This document shows, piece by piece, positions 1 through 6,722 of a stretch of DNA of 18,999 nucleotides. Origin of the DNA: an uncultured Brevinema sp. (lineage in GTDB: Bacteria; Spirochaetota; Brevinematia; Brevinematales; Brevinemataceae); contig CAMRBT010000007.1 in NCBI GenBank assembly GCA_947040475.1, positions 1 through 18,999 on the forward strand, written 5' to 3'. The notes below the pieces were generated by a model, which was not told where the DNA came from, did no database searches, and saw only the letters and a list, made by a program, of their open reading frames with translations. The translations under genes were made by a program, and so were the position numbers. The first letter of the stretch is position 1; every line of letters begins with the position of its first letter.

Positions 1-2
1 TC

Positions 3-599
3 AATAATAATAGAATTAATATAGAATCCTTAAAAAATATAAAAGTTCCTGATAGGATATCTTTCCAAAAACGAATAGACGCAGATAAATTGATATGGGA
101 TGAAGGTGCTAAGGCATGGGCAATTTCCAATGGTACGATAAGATTGATTTCAGAGGGTGGTAAACTATTTAGTTCTCGAGAAGTAGACTATGAAGTAGAC
201 CAAAATTTAAAGGATCCTTATTGGTTTTTTGAAAGGAATTGGTATCCTATTGATGCGATGACAGTAGAAGAAGGGCTTAGACATATTGATAAACTTAAAA
301 GATCAGGAAGATCTTATCATAGTGAATTAACAAAATTTTATGCTAAAGATGCTTATCCTTTGGGCTTGATTTTTGTGGTGATGATAGGGATAGGGATTGT
401 GAATATGGCCTCTAAAAAAGTCTCTGTTCCTATTAATAGTGCTATTAGTATGGCATTATTTGTGGTGTTCTATTTAATGTACACTTCTTTTTTAGGGATG
501 GCAGGACGTGGAGATGTAACACCTTGGGTAGGGGGCTTCGGAGGAAGTCTGATATTTGGAGTGCTGGCTTTTGTTTTGTATGCAAGAGCAACAACTTAG
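3..599 (+). CDS. LptF/LptG (YjgP/YjgQ) family permease, C-terminal part
   Basis: The reading frame is open from the first complete codon at position 3 to the TAG at 597-599, so this is the last 198 residues of a longer protein whose start lies outside the window. The TTG at 90 is internal and need not be a start. The visible part has a soluble beta-rich stretch (pattern KAWAISNGTIRLIS) and then about three hydrophobic segments near the C-terminus (around YPLGLIFVVMIGIG, ISMALFVVFYLMY and SLIFGVLAFVLY). A Pro/Gly-containing loop ahead of the last helix is typical of LptF/LptG. In that family these inner-membrane subunits work with the LptB ATPase to extract lipopolysaccharide or a related lipid for transport to the outer membrane. 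F versus G cannot be decided from the fragment. The gene converges on holB with only four bases between the stop codons. Confidence 0.8.
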   Translation, partial: NNNRINIESLKNIKVPDRISFQKRIDADKLIWDEGAKAWAISNGTIRLISEGGKLFSSREVDYEVDQNLKDPYWFFERNWYPIDAMTVEEGLRHIDKLKRSGRSYHSELTKFYAKDAYPLGLIFVVMIGIGIVNMASKKVSVPINSAISMALFVVFYLMYTSFLGMAGRGDVTPWVGGFGGSLIFGVLAFVLYARATT

Positions 600-603
600 A
601 TAA

Positions 604-1761
604 TTATTTTCGTCGTAAGAGACGAGAGATACTCAATAATAAAGCAGGTAAAAGATGATCGTCTTTGATGACAGATCTGGTGATTTGTTGGAAGACGTCT
701 GCTATTTCACTGACTAATTCTTCTAATTCTGCTGTAGAAACATTAGTAAATTGCAGACTATAAGTAAGATATTGAGGATAGAGAAGATCAAGAGAGATGT
801 TTCTTAATTTGTTTTGACGAAGACGTAAACTATTCTCAATACATTTAATCAATTCTTCTAAAAATAAAACACTATAGCCATCTTTACTTAATTTTTCAGC
901 AAATTGTATAAAAGTAATTCCATGTTCAATATGAGAAGTACATTGAGTAAAAAACTCATTAATAAGATTTAATTTGATATCAGAGAGCTTGTATAGGCTC
1001 TCTTTCATTATGTCTACAGAGGAAGTCAATTTTTGGGGATTGGGATCAAGAAATTCAAACTCAGTATAAAGAGGCTTTTTGAAAGAAATATTTAAAGTCC
1101 TAGAGAGAATAGTAGGTAGAATGTCTTTTGGATTTTGTGCGGTGATAATCACCCAATGATTTGGGTGGGGTTCTTCTATGAGTTTGAGTGCGGCATTTTG
1201 TGTCGTGGAATCTGCGGTATCAAAATCAGCTAATATACTGACACGACCTTTAGATTGTACGGAGTGAAATTTGATCGCTTCTCTAATAGCATTGACAGGA
1301 ATACCAGATTTCTTATTGAGCACAGCAGTGAAACTTATCAATTGAGCAATAAATTTACTATCTTGAGGGATATGTTTTGTTTGAATAATTTCATCGAGTT
1401 GTTCTTTGATATTCACTAATTTAATACCAGTAGGCATGGTGATGGTTTCGTCTAAAGTAGCAATCGTATTGATTCTTCTTTGTAATAAATTTAACCAAGT
1501 CCAAGTCTCATCAGTGATGGGAGCTTTAGTGAGAAAATATTCTGTTTTTAAAGCACAAAGGTCATTACGAAAATAAAAAAAATTGCTGCTGGATAAAGGA
1601 TTTTCTTGCAAAATATATTGAGCAAGATCCAAGGCACAAGCTACCTTTCCCCATCCAGATTCACCAGAAAATAATAAAGTACGGCTTTGATCCGTATGAG
1701 AGACAATACCTTGTAATAAGGAAAAAAAAGATTCTGTATTATTTTTTCTAAATTGATTCAC
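604..1761 (-). CDS. holB: DNA polymerase III delta' subunit-like clamp-loader ATPase
   Basis: 385 residues starting at a GTG (1761) two bases after the recJ stop. The N-terminal P-loop reads GESGWGKV, so the usual Thr/Ser after the Lys is Val. The central block (GRVSILADFDTADSTTQNAA, then ALKLIEEP and PTILSRT) is the hallmark of delta'/DnaX proteins: a Walker-B-like strand, the NALLKxLEEP-type helix and the SRC-like motif, here SRT. The delta' subunit is part of the clamp loader that puts the beta clamp on primed DNA and usually does not hydrolyse ATP, so a degenerate P-loop fits. The four-Cys zinc module of many clamp-loader subunits is not seen; only a couple of scattered Cys are present. 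It is somewhat longer than the roughly 330 residues usual for the family. Gene spacing implies co-transcription with recJ. A distant DnaX-like paralogue is the alternative. Confidence 0.75.
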   Translation of the reverse strand: MNQFRKNNTESFFSLLQGIVSHTDQSRTLLFSGESGWGKVACALDLAQYILQENPLSSSNFFYFRNDLCALKTEYFLTKAPITDETWTWLNLLQRRINTIATLDETITMPTGIKLVNIKEQLDEIIQTKHIPQDSKFIAQLISFTAVLNKKSGIPVNAIREAIKFHSVQSKGRVSILADFDTADSTTQNAALKLIEEPHPNHWVIITAQNPKDILPTILSRTLNISFKKPLYTEFEFLDPNPQKLTSSVDIMKESLYKLSDIKLNLINEFFTQCTSHIEHGITFIQFAEKLSKDGYSVLFLEELIKCIENSLRLRQNKLRNISLDLLYPQYLTYSLQFTNVSTAELEELVSEIADVFQQITRSVIKDDHLLPALLLSISRLLRRK

Positions 1762-1763
1762 AA

Positions 1764-3995
1764 TTATTTTCCATCAATATCTATTAATTGTAGTCGTACT
1801 TCTTGTGCATTATTCCAATCATTAATCTCTGGGATTCCCACAATATCAAAATTAGTAAAATCTTTTAGATCGTCCCAACGTTTTGCAAATCCCCATGCAA
1901 TCACATCAAATGATGTTTTACCTTTTTGAAAAGTGAAAGTCATGTGTTCTCTGTTTTTGCCTATATATTTGGCTTCGATAAGCGTGACATTTTTGATTAA
2001 AAAATTTGGGAATGGGTTTTTACTACCAATAGGATTAAATAAGGACTGAATATAATGGATATTCTTTATGTTTAAAGATGATAAATCGGTAATCTCTATA
2101 TCAATTTCTAAGGCATTTTTGAGATTAGTTGAAGTCCAGCTTTCCATGTATTTAGTGATATTATCTTGGAATTCTTGAAGATTTTCTTGAGCAATCACAA
2201 ACCCACCAGCAGCTTTATGTCCGCCAAACTGAGAGAATAAATGACTAGAATCTTGTAAAAAATTAATCACATCGAATGATCCTGTAGAGCGTACAGAACC
2301 AGATGCTGTTGTTTCGTCATCAGATAACGCCACAATAATGACAGGTACTTGAAATTGATTTGTTAATTTAGTAGCGATAAGCCCAGTCAATCCTCTACGG
2401 ATATTATTAGACATAATAAACACATGTTTTTTAGTGATAATATCATCAAGATTTGTAGATCTAACGATCTCTTCTTCCAAAGATGTTATCAAATCTTTAC
2501 GCTCTTGATCTTTTTGTATGAGCTGTTCGACAAGCTCGTTTGCTTTGTTAATATTATTTGTAATCAATAATTCTACTACAAGGCTAGCTTGACCTAAGCG
2601 TCCCGGAGAATTAATAATAGGCCCTAAAGTCCAGCCTATAGCTTTGGCATTGAGGGTATCCATAACTTTTAAACGACGCATAAGAAGAATAAGTCCTGTT
2701 GTGGTAAGTTTAACATTTTCTTGATCAGTACCTACACGAACAATAGTACGATTTTCACTAACAAGAGGCATAATATCAGCAACAGTACCTATAGCGGCTA
2801 AAGGAAGTAATTCTGATAAAATCTGTTGAATAGGGCGAGAACGAGTAAGAGACATGCGTCTGTATACTTCAGCATTGAGAATAACATCATTTAAGGCTCT
2901 ATGTAATTTGGTATGATCTACATAAATCCCAAGATGTTCACCAACGGTAAGTAATTTATGAGATTTAAGCTGTTTAAACATCACACGAGCCATAGGCAAA
3001 GTATCTACAGGCGTATTGGTGATTTTTTTGTTGAAGTGTTTTTGTAATTGAATTTGAATAAATTTCATATCAAATCCAATGATGTTGTGTCCAATAATAG
3101 TCCTATCACCGATAAATTCAAGAAATTCAGTAAGAGCTGTTGTGATAGGGATACCTTCATCTTGTATCATTTGGTTAGTGATTTTGGTAACCTCTATTAT
3201 TATAGGTGCTAGTGTTTTTTCTGTTTGTATGAGACATTGATATTCTCTAATTACTACACCATTTTTAGAGATAAGAGCAGCAATTTCGATGATGTCATCT
3301 TGTTCAGGATCAAGCCCTGTTGTTTCTATATCGAAGAAGACCAATTCTTGATTGTAGTCCTCTAACAAGTAAGCTTCGCCAAGAGCATGTGCTAATTTTA
3401 AAGCAACACCAGCACCAGCAAGAGAAGGAAAAGGGTAGTCATTTAGTTTTGGGTTTACGAGGGCAAAGGCAGTAGGAAGGACATCTAAAGGCTCATGGTG
3501 ATCGGTGATGATAACATCAATACCGAGTTCTGAGGCATAATTACATTCGTCAACGGCAGTAATACCACAGTCAACAGTGATAATAAGAGAAATGTTTTGA
3601 GCTTTTGCTTGATCAAGAGCATCTTTTGACATTCCATAATGATCAGTCCCTTCAGGAACTTTAAAAGAAATATCACCACGAAAACGATTGATAATACGGT
3701 AGATGATGGCTGTGGCAGTAACACCATCAGCATCTTTGTCGCCCAAGATAAGAATTTTTTCTTTATTTGCAATTGCTTGTTGTATACGAACTACAGATTT
3801 ATCAATATCCTTTAAGGCAAAAGGGGAAGGTAAAGATAAGAGTCTTGGATAGGCAAACTCCATCATTGTGGGGTAACTATCAAAACCTCTGTTTTTAGCA
3901 ATATTAAGTATAAACTCGGGTAAAGGGAGAGCATTCTTGATCTCACGATGTAAAGGTACATCAGAGCGACGAAGGTTCCACTCAAAAAAAGGCAT
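1764..3995 (-). CDS. recJ: RecJ single-strand DNA exonuclease with an inserted DEDDh (DnaQ-like) exonuclease domain
   Basis: 743 residues, against about 570 for ordinary RecJ. The start is an ATG preceded by GGAG. DHH-family motifs are present: I (GDKDADG, D86/D88/D90), II (VDCGI, D142), III (TDHH, D165-H166-H167), IV (GTVADI, D407), plus a DHHA1 GGH motif near residues 591-593. RecJ degrades single-stranded DNA 5'-to-3' in recombination and mismatch/base-excision repair. Between motifs III and IV, at about residues 215-381, lies a second complete nuclease domain: exo I FDIETTG (D222, E224), exo II GHNIIGFD (D309), exo III HRALND (H365, D370). All five DEDDh catalytic residues are there. RecJ sequence resumes at ELLPLAAIGTVADI, so this is an in-frame domain insertion, not two genes run together. 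It is followed by holB two bases downstream. Confidence 0.93.
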   Translation of the reverse strand: MPFFEWNLRRSDVPLHREIKNALPLPEFILNIAKNRGFDSYPTMMEFAYPRLLSLPSPFALKDIDKSVVRIQQAIANKEKILILGDKDADGVTATAIIYRIINRFRGDISFKVPEGTDHYGMSKDALDQAKAQNISLIITVDCGITAVDECNYASELGIDVIITDHHEPLDVLPTAFALVNPKLNDYPFPSLAGAGVALKLAHALGEAYLLEDYNQELVFFDIETTGLDPEQDDIIEIAALISKNGVVIREYQCLIQTEKTLAPIIIEVTKITNQMIQDEGIPITTALTEFLEFIGDRTIIGHNIIGFDMKFIQIQLQKHFNKKITNTPVDTLPMARVMFKQLKSHKLLTVGEHLGIYVDHTKLHRALNDVILNAEVYRRMSLTRSRPIQQILSELLPLAAIGTVADIMPLVSENRTIVRVGTDQENVKLTTTGLILLMRRLKVMDTLNAKAIGWTLGPIINSPGRLGQASLVVELLITNNINKANELVEQLIQKDQERKDLITSLEEEIVRSTNLDDIITKKHVFIMSNNIRRGLTGLIATKLTNQFQVPVIIVALSDDETTASGSVRSTGSFDVINFLQDSSHLFSQFGGHKAAGGFVIAQENLQEFQDNITKYMESWTSTNLKNALEIDIEITDLSSLNIKNIHYIQSLFNPIGSKNPFPNFLIKNVTLIEAKYIGKNREHMTFTFQKGKTSFDVIAWGFAKRWDDLKDFTNFDIVGIPEINDWNNAQEVRLQLIDIDGK
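2853..3353 (-). other. DEDDh 3'-5' exonuclease domain embedded in RecJ
   Basis: This is a sub-feature of recJ covering about residues 215-381. It has the layout of the DnaQ/PolC-epsilon exonuclease family: exo I D-x-E with the following TTGL, exo II with HN and D five residues later, and exo III H-x4-D. The family removes nucleotides 3'-to-5' using two metal ions. The flanks are RecJ sequence on both sides (LAGAGVALKLAHAL before, LLPLAAIGTVADI after), which places the insertion in the connector between DHH motifs III and IV. Domain limits are estimated from motif positions and may be off by ten or so residues. Confidence 0.88.
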
Positions 3996-4169
3996 AGTAG
4001 CTCCGTCTATTTTATTATATTTTATTTATTTTATAGGCTTAACTTTAGAGAGAAAAACACAGAGTTGTTGTCAAATAATTTTCTAAAGATATTTATATAT
4101 TAACATAAAAGCACAAAAATGGCAATCTAAAGTACAAATGTTTTCAAAATATATATTCAGTATAATGTA

Positions 4170-4198
4170 TTGATTATATTAAAAAAATAAAGTATAAT
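4170..4198 (+). promoter_or_regulatory. Sigma-70-type promoter for bactofilin-map
   Basis: TTGATT at 4170-4175 and a perfect TATAAT at 4193-4198 are separated by 17 bases, and the bactofilin ATG is 49 bases past the -10. The 12-base string AGTATAATGTAT around the -10 also occurs 32 bases upstream (4159-4170), suggesting a second weaker or duplicated -10. Assigned from consensus match only. Confidence 0.65.
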
Positions 4199-4246
4199 GT
4201 ATATACTTATAACTCGATATATTTTAAATGTGTCGATGGAGGACAA

Positions 4247-4744
4247 ATGAGTAAAGAAATCACACCTAATAGTTTGATCGGCGAAGGAGCTGAATTCAAA
4301 GGCAAATTTAAGGTCGCAGGATCTTTTCGTATTGATGGATATTTTGATGGAGAATTAACAGTTGACGATCATCTGTTTATTAGCCCAATTGGAAAATTAA
4401 AAACAGGCACTGTCTACGCTAAAACAATCGCTATCGCAGGTATTTTTATGGGTAATGTTGATGCTTCTGAAGAAGTTCAATTATTATCATCTGGTAGAGT
4501 TTTAGGAAATATTAAAGCTCCAAAATTAGTGATGGAACCAGGTGTTGTCGTACAAGGCAGTATTGATATTACAGGGTCTAAATCTAAAAAGATAGATTCA
4601 ATTATAGACTCTACCTTTAGTACTCAAAACGAAAAAATAGTTGTTCAAAAAATCGAACCAAAAGTAGATCTAAAAACTCAGAATGAACAAACAATTTTCA
4701 AAAATCCTGAGAATAAGAAGGGTGAAACTCCTACTAAAAATTAA
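4247..4744 (+). CDS. Bactofilin family cytoskeletal protein
   Basis: 165 residues with a strong GGAGG five bases before the ATG. Residues about 8-112 form the bactofilin (DUF583) core: short glycine-punctuated strands such as FKVAGSFRIDGYFDGEL, IGKLKTGTVYAKTIAIAG, FMGNVDASEEVQLLSSGRV and GVVVQGSIDI, which in the family fold into a right-handed beta-helix that polymerises without nucleotide. Residues about 113-165 are a polar, Lys/Glu/Asn-rich tail that looks disordered. Bactofilins scaffold cell-wall and cell-shape proteins; in spirochaetes they have been linked to cell shape and motility (family knowledge). It begins a two-gene unit with map, whose start lies 16 bases after this stop codon. 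Confidence 0.92.
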   Translation: MSKEITPNSLIGEGAEFKGKFKVAGSFRIDGYFDGELTVDDHLFISPIGKLKTGTVYAKTIAIAGIFMGNVDASEEVQLLSSGRVLGNIKAPKLVMEPGVVVQGSIDITGSKSKKIDSIIDSTFSTQNEKIVVQKIEPKVDLKTQNEQTIFKNPENKKGETPTKN

Positions 4745-4760
4745 AATAATAGAGAAAAAA

Positions 4761-5534
4761 ATGCTAAAAAATACCTTACAATTAGATTATATGAGACAAT
4801 CGGGTAAACTGGTAGCAGATATATTCAATCATCTAAAAACAGTTATTAAACCTGGTGTTACTGGGCTAGAAATTGATGCTATTGTCGAAGATATGATACG
4901 TTCTCGTGGAGGGCGTCCCGCTTTCAAAAATTATACACAACATCCTGATATGACTCCTTTCCCAGGTTCTATTTGCTGGTCTATGAATGAAGAAGTTATT
5001 CATGGGTTTCCATCAAATATTAAAGTTAAAGATGGTGATGTTATTTCTGTGGATATGGGTGTCGACTTGAATGGATATTATGGAGATTCAGCTTACACTT
5101 TTTTAGTGGGTAATGTCGATCCAGAAGTTCGTAAAATGTCAGATCTTACTCAAAAAGCTCTTTGGGAAGCAATACAGATCTGTGAGCCAGGGAATTATAT
5201 TGGTGATATTGGTAAAGCAATAGAATCAGTCCTTAAAAAACAATATGGTATTGTAAGAGAATTTTGTGGGCATGGTATAGGTACTAAATTACACGAAAAA
5301 CCAAGTATTGTAAACTATTATGATCCAAAACGTAAAGGCCCTAAAATGGAAATTGGTATGGTACTTGCTATAGAGCCAATGATAAATCTTGGAACAGAAA
5401 GAATTATGGTTAAGGAAGATGGTTGGACTGTTGTCACTCAAGATGGAAAGCCTTCCTGTCATTGGGAACATACAGTTGCTATTACTCGTAATGGTCCTGT
5501 TATTTTAACAGATAGAGGCGATTTCAATTTTTAA
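4761..5534 (+). CDS. map: Methionine aminopeptidase, type I
   Basis: 257 residues from the ATG at 4761. An in-frame ATG at 4683 would overlap bactofilin and add 26 Lys/Ile-rich residues foreign to the family, whereas the 4761 start gives the normal N-terminus leading into MRQSGKLVADI. The enzyme removes the initiator Met from new proteins using two metal ions. All ligands are visible: D98 and D109 (eleven apart, as in E. coli), H171 in CGHGIG, E205 in AIEPMI and E236 in WEHTVAI. The catalytic His is H81 in HGFPS. There is no N-terminal zinc-finger extension, so this is the short bacterial form. The ribosome-binding site is weak (AGAG), consistent with translation coupled to bactofilin. Confidence 0.95.
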   Translation: MLKNTLQLDYMRQSGKLVADIFNHLKTVIKPGVTGLEIDAIVEDMIRSRGGRPAFKNYTQHPDMTPFPGSICWSMNEEVIHGFPSNIKVKDGDVISVDMGVDLNGYYGDSAYTFLVGNVDPEVRKMSDLTQKALWEAIQICEPGNYIGDIGKAIESVLKKQYGIVREFCGHGIGTKLHEKPSIVNYYDPKRKGPKMEIGMVLAIEPMINLGTERIMVKEDGWTVVTQDGKPSCHWEHTVAITRNGPVILTDRGDFNF

Positions 5535-5605
5535 TAATTGCTATTTAAATAAATTATTATTATTTTTAAATTAAATAACAATTAATAGATTAGGGAGATA
5601 TTACT

Positions 5606-6655
5606 ATGCAAGAAAAAACTAATGGACTATTTAATTCTTTAAAAGATAAAGCTCAACAAGCAATGACTGAAGGTGCAGAAAAAGCTCAGCAAGCAATGGC
5701 AGAAGGCTCTGAAATAGCTAAACAAGCAATGGCAGAAGGCTCTGAAATAGCTAAACAAGCAATGGCAGAAGGTGCTGTAATAGCAAAACAAGCAATGGTT
5801 GAAGGTACTGAAAAAGCAAAGATAGCGATGACTGAAGGTGTAGAAAAAGCCCAAGTTTTAACAGAAACAATATCTAATATGGAAGTTTCTCAAGATATTA
5901 AATTAGCAGTAACAGAAGGTGCTGAAAAAGCCAAACAAGCAGTAGCTGAAGGTGCTGAAAAAGCACATGCTCTGACAGGGAATATAGATATCTTAATGAT
6001 TTTAGATAAGCTATTAGCTAGTCCTAAAGCATTTAAAGATAAAATAGTAGAGAAACTAACAACGATTAAAGAAGAGATTGCAGAAGAAATTGCAGAGTTA
6101 GAAGAAAAAGAGCTGCGTCAAAAATTAGCAGAAAAAATGATAGCATCTTATACGGAGTTGGCAGCAACTTCTGGGGATTTGTTAAATATGACAAATATTA
6201 TCCCTGGTGCTTTTTTTGCTTCAATCCCTGCTGGGATAACATTATTTGTAAAATTTCCTTCAGAATTAGTGATGTCTTTGGCTACTATTTATGATTTGGA
6301 TATTACGGATGACGAAATAAAAGATCTTTGTTTAATTCTTTATATTTCAGGAGCTTTACAAGAAGAAAAAGCTGTGATTACCCCAGAAAATATAGAAACA
6401 TATCTCAAAACAGTTAATGAACATTTAAATCATGAAGACAAAAAAGAATCTATAAAAGAATCTTTTAGTCAATTTGGTAAAATTTTAACTAGAAAGGGAA
6501 TTGTTAATCTGACTGGAGCTTCTTCTGAATTTTCAATCAATAAAGCTTTTGCTACTTTCTTAGGAAAGCAAGTTAATAATTATTTCCAAAATCATCATGG
6601 TGTTATAGTTCCAATTGAAGCTAAAATTGAAGATGTAACTAAAAAAGAAAACTAA
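5606..6655 (+). CDS. 11-residue-repeat protein with EcsC-like C-terminal domain
   Basis: 349 residues with AGGGAG upstream of the ATG. Residues about 14-85 and 97-125 are tandem 11-residue units of the form A-K-Q-A-M-A-E-G-S-E-I, an amphipathic helical pattern like LEA-3 or apolipoprotein repeats. A charged Glu/Lys helix follows (about 145-178). Residues about 195-330 resemble the EcsC/DUF697-type helical domain: a Pro-containing hydrophobic stretch (FFASIPAGITLF), then SELVMSLATIYDLDITDDEI and a Gly-containing C-terminal segment. That domain match is by eye and only moderate. There is no signal peptide; the hydrophobic stretches may associate with membranes. No function can be assigned. It lies downstream of map and ends at a bidirectional terminator, possibly with its own promoter in the AT-rich 71-base gap. 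Confidence 0.75.
   Translation: MQEKTNGLFNSLKDKAQQAMTEGAEKAQQAMAEGSEIAKQAMAEGSEIAKQAMAEGAVIAKQAMVEGTEKAKIAMTEGVEKAQVLTETISNMEVSQDIKLAVTEGAEKAKQAVAEGAEKAHALTGNIDILMILDKLLASPKAFKDKIVEKLTTIKEEIAEEIAELEEKELRQKLAEKMIASYTELAATSGDLLNMTNIIPGAFFASIPAGITLFVKFPSELVMSLATIYDLDITDDEIKDLCLILYISGALQEEKAVITPENIETYLKTVNEHLNHEDKKESIKESFSQFGKILTRKGIVNLTGASSEFSINKAFATFLGKQVNNYFQNHHGVIVPIEAKIEDVTKKEN
5645..5853 (+). repeat. 33-base tandem repeats coding for 11-residue units
   Basis: Copies at 5690-5722 and 5723-5755 are identical over 33 bases, and the one at 5756-5788 differs at only a few positions. More diverged units lie on both sides (from about 5645, to about 5853, and again near 5908-5970). The unit is a multiple of three, so gain or loss of copies keeps the reading frame. 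Confidence 0.9.
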
Positions 6656-6670
6656 AAATAACAATCAAAT

Positions 6671-6708
6671 AAAAAAAACACTCTTTTAATAAGAGTGTTT
6701 TTTTTTGT
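6671..6708. terminator. Bidirectional rho-independent terminator between the repeat protein gene and feoB
   Basis: An 11-base stem (6675-6685 pairing with 6691-6701, core ACACTCTT/AAGAGTGT) closes a five-base loop TTAAT. It is flanked by an A-run on the left and a T-run on the right. It therefore terminates on the plus strand after the stop at 6655 and on the minus strand after feoB, which ends at 6723. Confidence 0.93.
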
Positions 6709-6722
6709 GTTTATTATTTTAA

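Noticed and set aside
90..92. TTG as start of the first gene
   Set aside because: The frame is open to the window edge and family length requires a much longer N-terminal part.
4069..4074. Consensus TTGACA on the minus strand as the recJ promoter
   Set aside because: No acceptable -10 at 16-18 bases; the best (TCTAAA) is 19 away and poor. Left unannotated.
4683..4760. Upstream ATG extending methionine aminopeptidase by 26 residues into bactofilin
   Set aside because: The extra Lys/Ile-rich residues are not part of the family and the ATG at 4761 gives the normal N-terminus.
5535..5605. Imperfect inverted repeat (TTGCTATTTAA and TTAAATAACAA) as a terminator after map
   Set aside because: Long AT-only loop, mismatched stem and no T-run; could be chance in AT-rich DNA.
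5690..5788. 33-base repeats as a possible CRISPR array
   Set aside because: Units are directly adjacent with no spacers and code for a regular 11-residue pattern.
5639..5854. Minus-strand ORF rich in Phe and Cys
   Set aside because: It is a mirror of the 33-base coding repeats on the plus strand, with no ribosome-binding site of its own.
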